From JAABTH01 sp964390725 (lineage in GTDB: Bacteria; Bacillota; Dethiobacteria; DTU022): a stretch of 64,000 nucleotides of DNA. Both the position numbers and the translations under genes were made by a program. The stretch lies in assembly GCA_964390725.1 (NCBI GenBank), contig CAYMIW010000009.1, positions 18,704 through 82,703 on the forward strand, given 5' to 3'. Below, one piece after another: positions 26,253 through 35,370 of the stretch (positions are counted from its first letter, which is position 1; each line of letters begins with the position of its first letter). The notes beneath the pieces are model-generated. The model ran no database searches. It had not been told where the DNA came from and saw only the letters and a program-made list of their open reading frames with translations.

Positions 26253-27290
26253 CTATGTATACAAATCTTCGAATATTTTCCGCAGAACCGGACTTTCCCT
26301 CATAATGTTAAGCGATATTGCAGCATGATCTTTCGTGTAACCATTACCGACAACCATGGTAACATCTTTACCTACACCTTCAGCGCCCAGGGCCGCTGCA
26401 GTAAAGCTGGTAGCCATGCTGAAATAATATACAATTCCGCCATCGCGGGTAGCCAGAATCGAGGAAAGTTCAGTATTGGGAATGTTTACGCAGTTAATGG
26501 TTACATCAGCCATTGCACCATCTGTAGCTTCCTGAACTTTATTCATGACGTCAATAGCATCCGAGGCATCGGCCATAAGAAGGGTATCACAATAGCCGGT
26601 TGATTCAGCCCTTTTCATACTGGCTTCCCGGGGAGCGATACCGATAACCTGACCGGTAACTCCGGCTCTCTTCTTGGCTTCATAAAGACAGAGCAGACCC
26701 GATTTGCCACCAGCTCCGATAATAACCACTTTATCACCGGGTTTAACCAACTTGGCCGTCTGGGCTGCTGCCCCGGCTACGTCCAAAACAGCCAGGGAAA
26801 GGGTCTGAGGCAGGTCTTCGGGTAGTACAGCAAATATACCGCTTTCAAACAGGATCGCCTTGCCTTCAATTTCTACCTGATCGATATCTTTATGGATTTT
26901 CTTGATTTTATCAATTCTAAGTGGTGTCAGTGAAAGTGAAACCAGGGTAGCCAGTCGCTGTCCTTCTTTCAGGGGAACCTTACCATTCCAGCCGGGGCCA
27001 ATTTTCTCCGCCCTGCCAATCAGCATTCCACCCGAACCGGTAACCGGATTGTGATGTTTACCCCTCTTAGCCACTATGCCGGTCATGATTTCAGCTATTT
27101 TTGCCTCATCACCACCGGCCTCTTCTTCAATCTGTGTAAAGCTGGCCGAATCAATGTTTAAAACTTCTACATCAATCAACACTTCATTATCATATATTTC
27201 CATATCATTATCGATTTTTTCAGCCGGCTGAGGAAGCAGGCCCTTCGGCTCGATGACCCGATGTGTCCCAAAAGGATTACCTTTACGCAT
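26253..27290 (-). CDS. kdd: L-erythro-3,5-diaminohexanoate dehydrogenase
   Basis: 345 residues from the ATG at 27290 (GGAGGT 7 bases upstream). The N-terminal FGTHRVIEPKGLLPQPA is the Kdd hallmark, and VVIIGAGGKSGLLCLYEAK forms the NAD(P)-binding loop. It oxidatively deaminates 3,5-diaminohexanoate to 5-amino-3-oxohexanoate, the substrate of Kce. It is the first gene of the minus-strand cluster and has a 9-bp inverted repeat just upstream. The aminomutases KamA and KamDE that supply its substrate in classical lysine fermentation are not in this window. Confidence 0.92.
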   Translation of the reverse strand: MRKGNPFGTHRVIEPKGLLPQPAEKIDNDMEIYDNEVLIDVEVLNIDSASFTQIEEEAGGDEAKIAEIMTGIVAKRGKHHNPVTGSGGMLIGRAEKIGPGWNGKVPLKEGQRLATLVSLSLTPLRIDKIKKIHKDIDQVEIEGKAILFESGIFAVLPEDLPQTLSLAVLDVAGAAAQTAKLVKPGDKVVIIGAGGKSGLLCLYEAKKRAGVTGQVIGIAPREASMKRAESTGYCDTLLMADASDAIDVMNKVQEATDGAMADVTINCVNIPNTELSSILATRDGGIVYYFSMATSFTAAALGAEGVGKDVTMVVGNGYTKDHAAISLNIMRESPVLRKIFEDLYT

Positions 27291-27313
27291 AATACTTACC
27301 TCCATTAAAAAAT

Positions 27314-27344
27314 ATAAGTAAATACTGTTTTAATGTTTACTTAT
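27314..27344. promoter_or_regulatory. Perfect 9-bp inverted repeat upstream of kdd
   Basis: ATAAGTAAA (27314-27322) and TTTACTTAT (27336-27344) with a 13-base spacer, in the divergent region 24 bases before the kdd start. Position and symmetry suit an operator; which regulator is unknown. Confidence 0.55.
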
Positions 27345-27467
27345 TTCGTCGGCAGAGTGGGAAATCCTCTGATTTTACGGCATCTTTTGCCTGCCAGGTA
27401 GGATAATCTTTTTTTGCGGCGAATATACTTTATGTATAACAAACTGATGTTTAAGGCGGAAATTATA

Positions 27468-29732
27468 ATGACTGAACTGAAAATTATATTGCAGCAATGG
27501 AAAGATAATCCTTCATTTATGAAAAACGTAACACGCTGGGAAGTAGTCCCTGAGTCGGCAGGCCGTTACCGTAATTATCCGGAATTTCTTGAACCACAGC
27601 TGGTTGATTCGCTAAAGAAACGCGGCATAACCAACCTTTACAGTCACCAGTATGAAGCAATAGATGCTGTTAATCACGACGACCACGTGGTGGTAGTAAC
27701 ACCAACTGCTTCCGGCAAAACACTTTGTTATAACCTGCCTGTTGTCAGTTCTATGATCAAGGATACCAGCAGCAGGGCTCTATATCTCTTTCCTACAAAA
27801 GCCCTTTCCCAGGATCAGGTCGCTGAACTGCGTGACCTGACTGCCAGTCTTGATGTAAAGCTTAACTGTCACACCTATGATGGCGACACGGAACCCGGGT
27901 TACGACAGGGTATCCGTCGCAGCGGTCACATAGTAGTAACCAATCCGGATATGCTTCACTCGGCCATTCTACCCCATCACACCAAGTGGATACAGCTATT
28001 TCAAAACTTAAAATATATTGTGATCGACGAAATGCATCAGTATCGCGGTGTTTTTGGCAGTCACGTTGCCAATGTCATCCGCAGGCTAAAAAGAATCTGC
28101 GCCTTCTATGGATCCAACCCCCGGTTTATCCTCAGTTCGGCCACCATTGCGAACCCCGGTGAACTGGCCGGTCTGTTAATAGAAGAACCGCTAACCGTGA
28201 TCACCGATAACGGTGCACCACAGGCTGAAAAACATTTTGTTTTCTATAACTCACCCCTGGTTAATCCCGAACTCGGCCTTCGCCGAAGCTCGCTGCTGGA
28301 AGCACGCAAAGTTGCCGCTGAATTAATTGGAAATGATATTCAGACTATAGTTTTTACCCGTAGCCGACTTGGGGTTGAAGTGCTGCTAACCTACCTGCGC
28401 CAGGCTTTCAGGGAACGGCCGGACAGAGACAGCGGCATTCGTGGTTACAGAGGTGGGTACCTGCCCCGGGAGCGTAGAGCAATCGAGGAAGGATTGCGCA
28501 GTGGTACAATTAAAGGTGTGGTCAGCACAAACGCCCTCGAACTGGGTATAGATATCGGAGCGTTGGACGCCTGTATAATCACCGGTTACCCGGGCAGTAT
28601 AGCCAGTACCTGGCAGCAGGCAGGAAGATCGGGGCGGCGCAGTGGAGAATCGCTGGCAGTGCTAATTGCCAACAGTGAACCGCTAAACCAGTATATTGTA
28701 TCAAACCCGGATTATTTTTTCGGGCGCACTCCTGAAAGGGCCCTGGCCGACCCGGACAACCCAACCATTCTTACCAACCACGTCCGCTGTGCCGCCTTTG
28801 AACTACCCTTTGACAAAAATGACCGGTTCGGTTCGGCTGAAATACTTGACGTGCTGCATTTTTTAGAAGAAGAAGACGTGCTTTACCAGAATGAAGGTCG
28901 TTTCCACTGGATGGAAGATGCCTATCCGGCGGAAGAAGTCAGCCTGCGCAGCGCCACCATGGAAAACGTGGTGATCACAGATATAACCGGGCCCAGACCG
29001 GTAACCATTGGAGAGGTTGATCGTTTCAGCGCCCCCATGCTGGTTCACGAAGAAGCAATCTACATCCACGGCGGCCGCCAGTTCCAGGTTGAAAAACTCG
29101 ATTTTGCAGAGAAAAAAGCTTTTGTACGACAGGTTGAGGTTAATTATTACACTGACGCCAATTTGAGCGTTGACCTGAAAGTCCTTGATATTTTTAACGA
29201 CGAAGAGGAACCGCAGGTAAACCGGGCCTGGGGAGATGTGCGCATTAACGCCCTGGTTTCCATGTTTAAAAAAATACGCTTCAACACCCATGAAAATCTG
29301 GGAGCCGGACCGGTAGACCTGCCGGAAACAGAAATGCACACCACGGCTTTTTGGATTGCGTTTAAACCCGGGGTTTCACAGTTTTTATCTCCCGCGGCTA
29401 TTCAATCCGGGCTGCTCGGCCTCGCTCACCTGATTCCAGAGGTAGCTTCACTATTTTTAATGAGTGACCCCCGTGATTTGCGCGCTGTAAGTCAGGTTAA
29501 AGCGCCTTTCACCGGGCTGCCCACTATCTATCTGTATGATAATTTCCCCGGCGGGGTCGGATACAGCAAAAAAATATTTGAAGATTTCCGTGAAGTTTTT
29601 GAAGCAGCACGTTCTGTTATAACCGGTTGCCATTGCATTGACGGCTGTCCGTCATGTATTGGACCGTCCTACCAGGCAGGCGAACCGGTAAAACAACCAG
29701 CTCTGAAGTTGATCGAGGTGATCCTCAGTTGA
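27468..29732 (+). CDS. mrfA: DEAD/DEAH-box helicase with C-terminal zinc DUF1998 domain (MrfA/YprA)
   Basis: 754 residues from the ATG at 27468, preceded by AAGGCGG at 8 bases; upstream start codons lack a site. Helicase motifs in order: Walker A PTASGKT, DEMH box IVIDEMHQYRG, SATIANP and QAGRSGRRSG. The C-terminal DUF1998 domain ends in the four-cysteine pattern CHCIDGCPSC. In Bacillus subtilis MrfA and the nuclease MrfB remove mitomycin C lesions independently of UvrABC, and here mrfB follows with overlapping stop and start, which preserves the known operon. ATP-dependent 3'-to-5' DNA translocase in the cytoplasm. Confidence 0.93.
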   Translation: MTELKIILQQWKDNPSFMKNVTRWEVVPESAGRYRNYPEFLEPQLVDSLKKRGITNLYSHQYEAIDAVNHDDHVVVVTPTASGKTLCYNLPVVSSMIKDTSSRALYLFPTKALSQDQVAELRDLTASLDVKLNCHTYDGDTEPGLRQGIRRSGHIVVTNPDMLHSAILPHHTKWIQLFQNLKYIVIDEMHQYRGVFGSHVANVIRRLKRICAFYGSNPRFILSSATIANPGELAGLLIEEPLTVITDNGAPQAEKHFVFYNSPLVNPELGLRRSSLLEARKVAAELIGNDIQTIVFTRSRLGVEVLLTYLRQAFRERPDRDSGIRGYRGGYLPRERRAIEEGLRSGTIKGVVSTNALELGIDIGALDACIITGYPGSIASTWQQAGRSGRRSGESLAVLIANSEPLNQYIVSNPDYFFGRTPERALADPDNPTILTNHVRCAAFELPFDKNDRFGSAEILDVLHFLEEEDVLYQNEGRFHWMEDAYPAEEVSLRSATMENVVITDITGPRPVTIGEVDRFSAPMLVHEEAIYIHGGRQFQVEKLDFAEKKAFVRQVEVNYYTDANLSVDLKVLDIFNDEEEPQVNRAWGDVRINALVSMFKKIRFNTHENLGAGPVDLPETEMHTTAFWIAFKPGVSQFLSPAAIQSGLLGLAHLIPEVASLFLMSDPRDLRAVSQVKAPFTGLPTIYLYDNFPGGVGYSKKIFEDFREVFEAARSVITGCHCIDGCPSCIGPSYQAGEPVKQPALKLIEVILS

Positions 29733-30973
29733 AGCGTGATTTAAAAACACGCCTCGGTGAGCTGCGGCGCACGGGTGAGATAAAAACTGGCAGGGAATTG
29801 GCTAACTCTTTCCTGAACCATACCAGGGACAGGCTATTCCCATGTGAAAGTCGCGAAGAAGAAACCCCGTTCGGACTATGTTACATCCGCGAAGTGAGCT
29901 TTCCCCTGGATCACCGGCACGGGGCAGAAAAACTGGGCTGCCTGCTGAACTGCAGCGGTTCCCGTCTTGCTTTACCGGCCCGGGATAATAAATTATCCGC
30001 CTTTACCCCGGCTCAGTCCCTATTTTTTGATGTCGAAACAACCGGACTTTCCGGTGGAACAGGCACCCTTGCGTTTCTAATCGGTATGGGCTGGCTGGAT
30101 AACGAACACTTTCTACTACGCCAGTATTTTCTACGACGACCGGCAGAAGAACGCTCAGTACTCAGCCATTTTTCCTCAGCCGCTGAAAATTTTTCAGCCA
30201 TGATTTCCTTTAACGGTAAACTATTCGACCTGCCCCTGATTCAAACCCGCCAGATGCTGGCGGGAATGAAACAAACCGTGCCGCCCCTACATCTGGATCT
30301 ACTGCAGTGCTCCAGGGTTCTCTGGAAGAACCGCCTGGCCTCTCGGTCTCTCCGTTCTATTGAAGAAAACCTTCTCGGCATCCGGCGCTACGACGATATC
30401 CCTGGTGCTGAAATACCGGCAGTTTATTTCGACTACCTGAGACGCGGTAAGACAGACCGCCTGAAAAAGGTTTTTCAACACAATGTGCTCGATATTCTCT
30501 CCATGGTTACCCTGCTTGAAAAGATATCCTGCCTCGGTGCCGGAAAAAACATCGAGCACCCTGCTGAAGCCTTAGCCCTGGGCCGGCTTTGCCTGGAAAC
30601 AGAGCGCACTGAATCCGGGGTGGTTTTTCTCAACAAAGCAGCTTCAGGAGAAGGCTCTATTGCCTCAGAAGCTGCCCTGGAACTGGCTCTTTTTTACAAA
30701 AGAAGGCAGCATTGGCCTGAAGCAGTTACTATTTGGGAGAACCTGGTCTTGAAAACCTACAAAGCTGTCTCCGCCCTGGTTGAACTGGCCAAGTACTATG
30801 AGCACCAGGTTAAGAATTTCGAGAAGGCACTAGAAGTTACAGAGAGAGCCCTTATTCTTGTTAGCGGAGATTCCAGCCTGTCTGTTTCAGGTGATACAAA
30901 CATTGATGCCCTTGAACACAGGCAAAAACGCCTGCAAAAACGCATTGCCCGTAAAAAACTGTCACCTCGATAA
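29729..30973 (+). CDS. mrfB: MrfB/YprB-like 3'-5' exonuclease with TPR region
   Basis: 414 residues from a TTG at 29729 that overlaps the mrfA stop (TTGA) and has GAGGTG upstream; a longer frame would reach 79 bases into mrfA. The DnaQ-like (DEDD) fold is seen in FFDVETTGLSGGTGT (first Asp/Glu), SFNGKLFDLPLI (second Asp) and QHNVLDILSM (last Asp). The C-terminal third is helical with TPR-like repeats. It acts with MrfA on DNA adducts in Bacillus; the same role is inferred here from order, coupling and motifs. Confidence 0.9.
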   Translation: MKRDLKTRLGELRRTGEIKTGRELANSFLNHTRDRLFPCESREEETPFGLCYIREVSFPLDHRHGAEKLGCLLNCSGSRLALPARDNKLSAFTPAQSLFFDVETTGLSGGTGTLAFLIGMGWLDNEHFLLRQYFLRRPAEERSVLSHFSSAAENFSAMISFNGKLFDLPLIQTRQMLAGMKQTVPPLHLDLLQCSRVLWKNRLASRSLRSIEENLLGIRRYDDIPGAEIPAVYFDYLRRGKTDRLKKVFQHNVLDILSMVTLLEKISCLGAGKNIEHPAEALALGRLCLETERTESGVVFLNKAASGEGSIASEAALELALFYKRRQHWPEAVTIWENLVLKTYKAVSALVELAKYYEHQVKNFEKALEVTERALILVSGDSSLSVSGDTNIDALEHRQKRLQKRIARKKLSPR

Positions 30974-31169
30974 TTTGTGTAACTGCAGGATTTTTATAGT
31001 TTTAATAATCTGCCTGGCGCTGCATGTGATATTATGAAAACAAATCACAATTTACTATGAAAACAAAAACGTTGCAGGTTGATTTTTTTTCGATTTTGCC
31101 TTAAATAATCAGCGCTTACGTAAACTTACCTGGCAGCATCAACTCATTTTACCAGTGGAGGTAGCAAAA

Positions 31170-31781
31170 ATGAATAGCAGTATAGTTCTGGTCAGGCATG
31201 GTGAGACAGAATGGAATCATGAGCATATTTTCAGGGGCCACAGTGACATTCCCCTCAACAACAGAGGTCTGGAACAAGCCAGAATAACCGGGGAATACCT
31301 GCAGAAACTTGATTTTGCCGCTGTATACTGTTCCCCCCTGGCCAGGGCACGGCAGACAGCAACAGCTATATCTCTGCACCATGGGCTGGAACCCCATCCC
31401 TGTGACGGATTGGTAGACATCAGCTTTGGGCCATGGGAAGGAAAATCATCTGAGGAACTGGACAAAATTTACCCGGAAGAAATGAGTATATGGAAAAGAG
31501 AACCCGAGAAGCTGCGCCTGGAAGGAGTCGAAACCCTGGAACAGGTACGTAAAAGGGCTTTTGATGAAATGCAAAAACTGGTTAAGGCAAACCGGGGCGG
31601 GTCTATTGCCATTGTCAGCCACAGGGTTATTCTGAAGCTATTATTACTCTCCATGCTTAACCTGGGCAGCGATTATTTCTGGAAAATCAGGCAAAATTCC
31701 TGCTGTGTCAACAGAATTGAGCATAGCGAAACAGATGGGTTTATAATTTTAACGGTAAATGAAACCTGCCACCTGAAATAG
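31170..31781 (+). CDS. Histidine phosphatase (phosphoglycerate mutase) family protein
   Basis: 203 residues from the ATG at 31170 (GGAGGTAGCAAAA upstream); the frame also opens at a GTG at 31155. Active-site RHGETEWN at about residues 8-15 with the phospho-acceptor His, second His in VSHRVILKL and Glu in GPWEGKSSEEL. This family covers cofactor-dependent mutases, CobC-type alpha-ribazole phosphatases and broad phosphatases; length and lack of the mutase insert favour a phosphatase. A link to corrinoid supply is conceivable in a methyltransferase-rich genome but nothing adjacent supports it. Confidence 0.88.
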   Translation: MNSSIVLVRHGETEWNHEHIFRGHSDIPLNNRGLEQARITGEYLQKLDFAAVYCSPLARARQTATAISLHHGLEPHPCDGLVDISFGPWEGKSSEELDKIYPEEMSIWKREPEKLRLEGVETLEQVRKRAFDEMQKLVKANRGGSIAIVSHRVILKLLLLSMLNLGSDYFWKIRQNSCCVNRIEHSETDGFIILTVNETCHLK

Positions 31782-31862
31782 AAGCTGCCAACATTATTAT
31801 TTTATTCCCGGAGGGCAGTGAACACACCCTGCTTCTTAAACACTATATGGAAAGGAAAAATT

Positions 31863-32363
31863 ATGGAACATATTCGTATTCGTGATGCTAATGAAAATGA
31901 TTTTCCTGCTATAGTAGAAATCAATGCTGCCGAGGTTATTTACACCAGTGACATGGATATAGAGCGTCTGGGTTTGCTCGATTCAATAGCTGCCTATCAC
32001 CGGGTTGCAGTATATAACCAGGTAGTGGTCGGGTTCCTGCTGGCAATGAGCGACGGCACTTCATATATTAACGATAACTACCGCTGGTTCATGCAGCGTT
32101 ACGAAAAATTCCTTTACGTTGACCGCATTGTCATCAAACCTGGTTACCAGGGCCAGAATATTGGCACTATGTTGTACAAAGATGCCATCTCTTTTGCTAA
32201 AAAAGCATCGATACCCCGGATTACCTGTGAAATATATTCTTTTCCTCCGAATAAGCGTTCATTAGCATTTCATGCCGGTTTAGGTTTCAGGGAAGTCGGC
32301 GAACAGTTTTTGGAAAATACGGGGAAAAAGCTTTCTATGCAGGAAGTTTTGGTAACCGTATAA
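31863..32363 (+). CDS. GNAT family N-acetyltransferase
   Basis: 166 residues from the ATG at 31863, following AAAGGAAAAATT. GNAT fold: RIRDANENDFPAIVEINAA at the N-terminus, acetyl-CoA pyrophosphate loop VIKPGYQGQNIGTMLYKDA and GLGFREVGEQ at the end. The acceptor is not identifiable. It sits between the phosphatase and the HisF gene, with gaps of 81 and 71 bases. Confidence 0.85.
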   Translation: MEHIRIRDANENDFPAIVEINAAEVIYTSDMDIERLGLLDSIAAYHRVAVYNQVVVGFLLAMSDGTSYINDNYRWFMQRYEKFLYVDRIVIKPGYQGQNIGTMLYKDAISFAKKASIPRITCEIYSFPPNKRSLAFHAGLGFREVGEQFLENTGKKLSMQEVLVTV

Positions 32364-32434
32364 ATAATTATGGTTAACAGCCTGGGGCAGTTGAAAAATA
32401 AGGACGAGCAAAAATAAATATAGGAGGATTACTT

Positions 32435-33196
32435 ATGGATTCATTGATTCGGATTATGCCCTGCCTTGATATGCAAAACGGCAGGGTAGTAAAAGGAGTT
32501 CACTTTGTTGATATTAAAGATGCCGGCGACCCGGTAGCCTGTGCCGCAGAGTACAGCAAAGCCGGCGCTGATGAACTGGCCCTGCTTGACATCACCGCAA
32601 CCGTTGAAGGACGGGCAACTATGCTCGATGTAGTGAGACAGGTCGCAGCAGCAACTACAGTGCCATTCACTGTTGGCGGCGGCATCAGTGACTTGATAAC
32701 AGCTGAAGCGGTGCTCCGTGCCGGTGCAGACCGGGTTTCGATCAGCAGCGCTGCTTATCGCAAGCCCGATTTAATAGGGGAACTGGTAAAGAATCTAGGC
32801 CCCGATCGGGTTACGGTAGCAATTGATGTAGACCGAAATGAAAATATGCCTTCCGGCTATGAAGTGTATATTGACGGAGGCCGTACCGCAACAGGAACTG
32901 ATGCTGTTGAGTGGGCAAAAAAAATCGATCATGCAGGAGTTAAGGTTATCTTGCCCACGAGCAAAACAGGAGATGGTTCCCGGGCAGGTTATGACCTGCC
33001 TGTTATAAAAGCTATAAAAAATGCCGTTTCAGCAGAGGTTGTTGCTTCCGGGGGAGCAGGAAAACTGGAACATTTTTATGAAGCAGTCCAGGCAGGAGCA
33101 ACCATTTTGCTTGCTGCATCTATATTTCACTTCGGAATAATAAATATATTTGATTTAAAACAATACCTTGCTGGTCGCGGCATAAATGTAAAATAA
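32435..33196 (+). CDS. hisF: HisF-family cyclase (orphan, divergent from canonical HisF)
   Basis: 253 residues, canonical HisF length. The two catalytic Asp are kept (Asp12 in MPCLDMQNGRVVKG and Asp131 in TVAIDVDRN), as are TVGGGI and the phosphate site ASGGAG. HisF makes imidazole glycerol phosphate and AICAR using ammonia from HisH. However, loop LTSMDRDG of typical HisF reads PTSKTGDG, and no hisH or other his gene is near. It may serve histidine biosynthesis from a distance or be a specialised paralogue of the kind found in sugar-modification operons. AGGAGGATTACTT precedes the ATG. Confidence 0.82.
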   Translation: MDSLIRIMPCLDMQNGRVVKGVHFVDIKDAGDPVACAAEYSKAGADELALLDITATVEGRATMLDVVRQVAAATTVPFTVGGGISDLITAEAVLRAGADRVSISSAAYRKPDLIGELVKNLGPDRVTVAIDVDRNENMPSGYEVYIDGGRTATGTDAVEWAKKIDHAGVKVILPTSKTGDGSRAGYDLPVIKAIKNAVSAEVVASGGAGKLEHFYEAVQAGATILLAASIFHFGIINIFDLKQYLAGRGINVK

Positions 33197-33213
33197 AATA
33201 TTGTAACAGATGC

Positions 33214-33250
33214 AAAAAGAGACTTACTCCATACAGGTATGTCTCTTTTT
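33214..33250. terminator. Bidirectional terminator between hisF and feoB
   Basis: 10-bp stem AAAAAGAGAC / GTCTCTTTTT extended by TAC/GTA across one mismatch, with A-run and T-run on either side, so it can end both convergent transcripts. Confidence 0.9.
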
Positions 33251-33280
33251 ATACTCCCTGAAGCTGTCTCGCAATTTTCA

Positions 33281-35110
33281 TCAGGCAGCGCTGTCTAAAT
33301 CCTTCATTTCCCGGCGATCAGAAGTACTGCCCAGGAGCATGGCCAACACAATTGCCGATACTACTAATCCCGCTGCCAGGTAAGGTGCCGGAACTATGCG
33401 GTCGAGTAATATATTTAACATGAACCCGGCCGAAAAAGCTGTGACAATCATGATTAAAGCAGATTTTAACATATCCTTGGCACCAAGTTCCCTAACAAGT
33501 ACAGAAAATGTTGCCACACAGGGAAAATATGCGGCAAGAACCACAGCCCCGATTACAAACTGCCTGGCATCAAGTCCCAGGGGTACCAGCATAGCTACCG
33601 CCACATCTTTTCTCAGGAAACCCACCAGTAAAGTAGAGACCGCTTCACCGGGCAAACCCAAAACTCCGGTAATAAGCGGAGTAAAAACGACTCCAATATA
33701 TTCTACAACCCCACTGGTATAAAGAATGTTAACCAGTAGAATCCCCCCCAGGATATATGGAGTAGCGTGCACCACCAATCCTTTTACTCTCATGCCCAAC
33801 TTTTTCATCTGAGCCTTGATGCTGGGGATACGGTAGGGAGGTATTTCAATAACCATTGAGGGCGTATAACCCGGCATGAAACGGTCGATAATCAGGCCAA
33901 GAATGATCCAGATAAAAAACAGGGTAGCAAAAACCACTGCCAGGTATTCCCCTCCATATCGGCCTACCAAACCAACAATCATTGCCAGTTGAGCCATACA
34001 CGGCACAGCTATAGCCATCAAAGTACAAACTATAAACTTTTCCCGGCGGCTTTCCAGGTTCCTGGCTGCCAGGGCTGCCGGCACATTACAACCAAATCCC
34101 AATACCATTGGTATTATTGAATAACCATGCAGACCAACCCTGTGCAGACCGCGATCAACCATAACGGCTAGGCGTGGCAGGTATCCGGAGTCTTCAAGAA
34201 AACCAAGAACAAGATAAAAAACTGTTAAAAAAGGCAGAACCACACCGAATTCAACAAATACACCGGTTGTTAATACACCGAGGGATTCTTCAAACTCTAT
34301 TTCCCCTTCAATCAAAGTACCGATTAATATATTATGTAAAAACCCTTCGCCTCCCAGAAACCTGCTCAAGTTAATGAGCAGCGGTTCATAAAGCCCTTCA
34401 AAAATATATTTTTCTATAAATTCAGCTATCAGTTCCCCCAGGCCAATTACTACCTGGAAAGCGACATACATTATAGCGACCGCTATCGGAATACCGGTTA
34501 TTGGCTTCAGGCTGGCATCCTGTAAAGACTCCAGCCAGCTGTGATGACGATGGGTTATTTTCTGAACCTGGCTGACTATATCTCCTACAATAATCCAACG
34601 GTCAGCCGTGGAAAGTGGCTGTCGGCTTTGATTAACTGCCGTGGGCAGAGCATCAACCAGCTTCCTGAGCCCTTCACCACTGACCGCAACTGTTGGAATA
34701 ACCGGGACCCCCAGTATTTTATCCAGCTCTTCTATATCTATTTCTACCCCTTTATGCCCTGCTTCATCAATCATGTTCAGGGCAATGATCACAGGCACAT
34801 CTCTTTCAAGAACCTCTGAAGTTAAAAGCAAATTGCGTTCCAGGTTTGTAGCATCAACTACATTAACAACAATATCGGCCTGGTTAACCAAAGAAGCGGC
34901 TACCTCTTCAACTTTGGATGAAGGATCGAGGCTGTATGTTCCCGGAGCATCCAAAACTTCAAACGTTTCTTCCCCGATTGTTAATTCGCCTCTTGTATAT
35001 TCAACCGTGGTCCCGGCATAATTTGATATCATAACCCTGGAACCGGTAAGGGTGGAAAATATTACACTCTTGCCAACATTGGGATTACCGACCAGGACTA
35101 TTTTTCTCAC
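33281..35110 (-). CDS. feoB: Ferrous iron transport protein B
   Basis: 609 residues. N-terminal G domain with G1 GNPNVGKS, G3 DAPGTYSL and G4 ALNMIDEA; the G2 loop carries ISNYAGTTVEYTRG. The C-terminal part is two Gate domains (GFGCNVPAALAARN and LGLPGEAVSTLLVGFLRKDVA) with the invariant transport Cys in each group. Compact compared with the 773-residue E. coli protein. Imports Fe2+ across the membrane. Its ATG lies inside the end of feoA (26-base overlap), so both are translated together. Confidence 0.96.
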   Translation of the reverse strand: MRKIVLVGNPNVGKSVIFSTLTGSRVMISNYAGTTVEYTRGELTIGEETFEVLDAPGTYSLDPSSKVEEVAASLVNQADIVVNVVDATNLERNLLLTSEVLERDVPVIIALNMIDEAGHKGVEIDIEELDKILGVPVIPTVAVSGEGLRKLVDALPTAVNQSRQPLSTADRWIIVGDIVSQVQKITHRHHSWLESLQDASLKPITGIPIAVAIMYVAFQVVIGLGELIAEFIEKYIFEGLYEPLLINLSRFLGGEGFLHNILIGTLIEGEIEFEESLGVLTTGVFVEFGVVLPFLTVFYLVLGFLEDSGYLPRLAVMVDRGLHRVGLHGYSIIPMVLGFGCNVPAALAARNLESRREKFIVCTLMAIAVPCMAQLAMIVGLVGRYGGEYLAVVFATLFFIWIILGLIIDRFMPGYTPSMVIEIPPYRIPSIKAQMKKLGMRVKGLVVHATPYILGGILLVNILYTSGVVEYIGVVFTPLITGVLGLPGEAVSTLLVGFLRKDVAVAMLVPLGLDARQFVIGAVVLAAYFPCVATFSVLVRELGAKDMLKSALIMIVTAFSAGFMLNILLDRIVPAPYLAAGLVVSAIVLAMLLGSTSDRREMKDLDSAA

Positions 35111-35342
35111 TGCTATTAACCTCCACCATTATTCTAACTGCTTTCCCATAACCGATTGCCACCTGAAAATTGTCAATTAATATCGTCACAGGCCCGCGCC
35201 TGAATATAGAACTGATCTTTTTAACCTCTTTGCCCTTGCGAATTCCAATATGGCCCAGTTTTTCTGCAAAACCCGGCCCACCCTGAAAAGTTGTTATTAC
35301 GCCGCTCTGGCCGGATTTCATCTCTGCCAGGTTAACAGCCAT
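35085..35342 (-). CDS. feoA: Ferrous iron transport accessory protein A
   Basis: 85 residues from the ATG at 35342 (GGAGGTGTTAAAC upstream). SH3-like FeoA fold: VNLAEMKSGQSGVITTFQGG, LGHIGIRKGKEVKKI, then a final beta strand. Binds or regulates FeoB. First intact gene of the feo operon; directly upstream lies a decayed DtxR-type gene. Confidence 0.93.
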   Translation of the reverse strand: MAVNLAEMKSGQSGVITTFQGGPGFAEKLGHIGIRKGKEVKKISSIFRRGPVTILIDNFQVAIGYGKAVRIMVEVNSSEKNSPGR

Positions 35343-35370
35343 GTTTAACACCTCCGAATCTTTCTGCCAT

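Noticed and set aside
28863..29339. Antisense frame of 158 codons across mrfA
   Set aside because: It is opposite to a conserved helicase gene and has no recognised motif or ribosome binding site.
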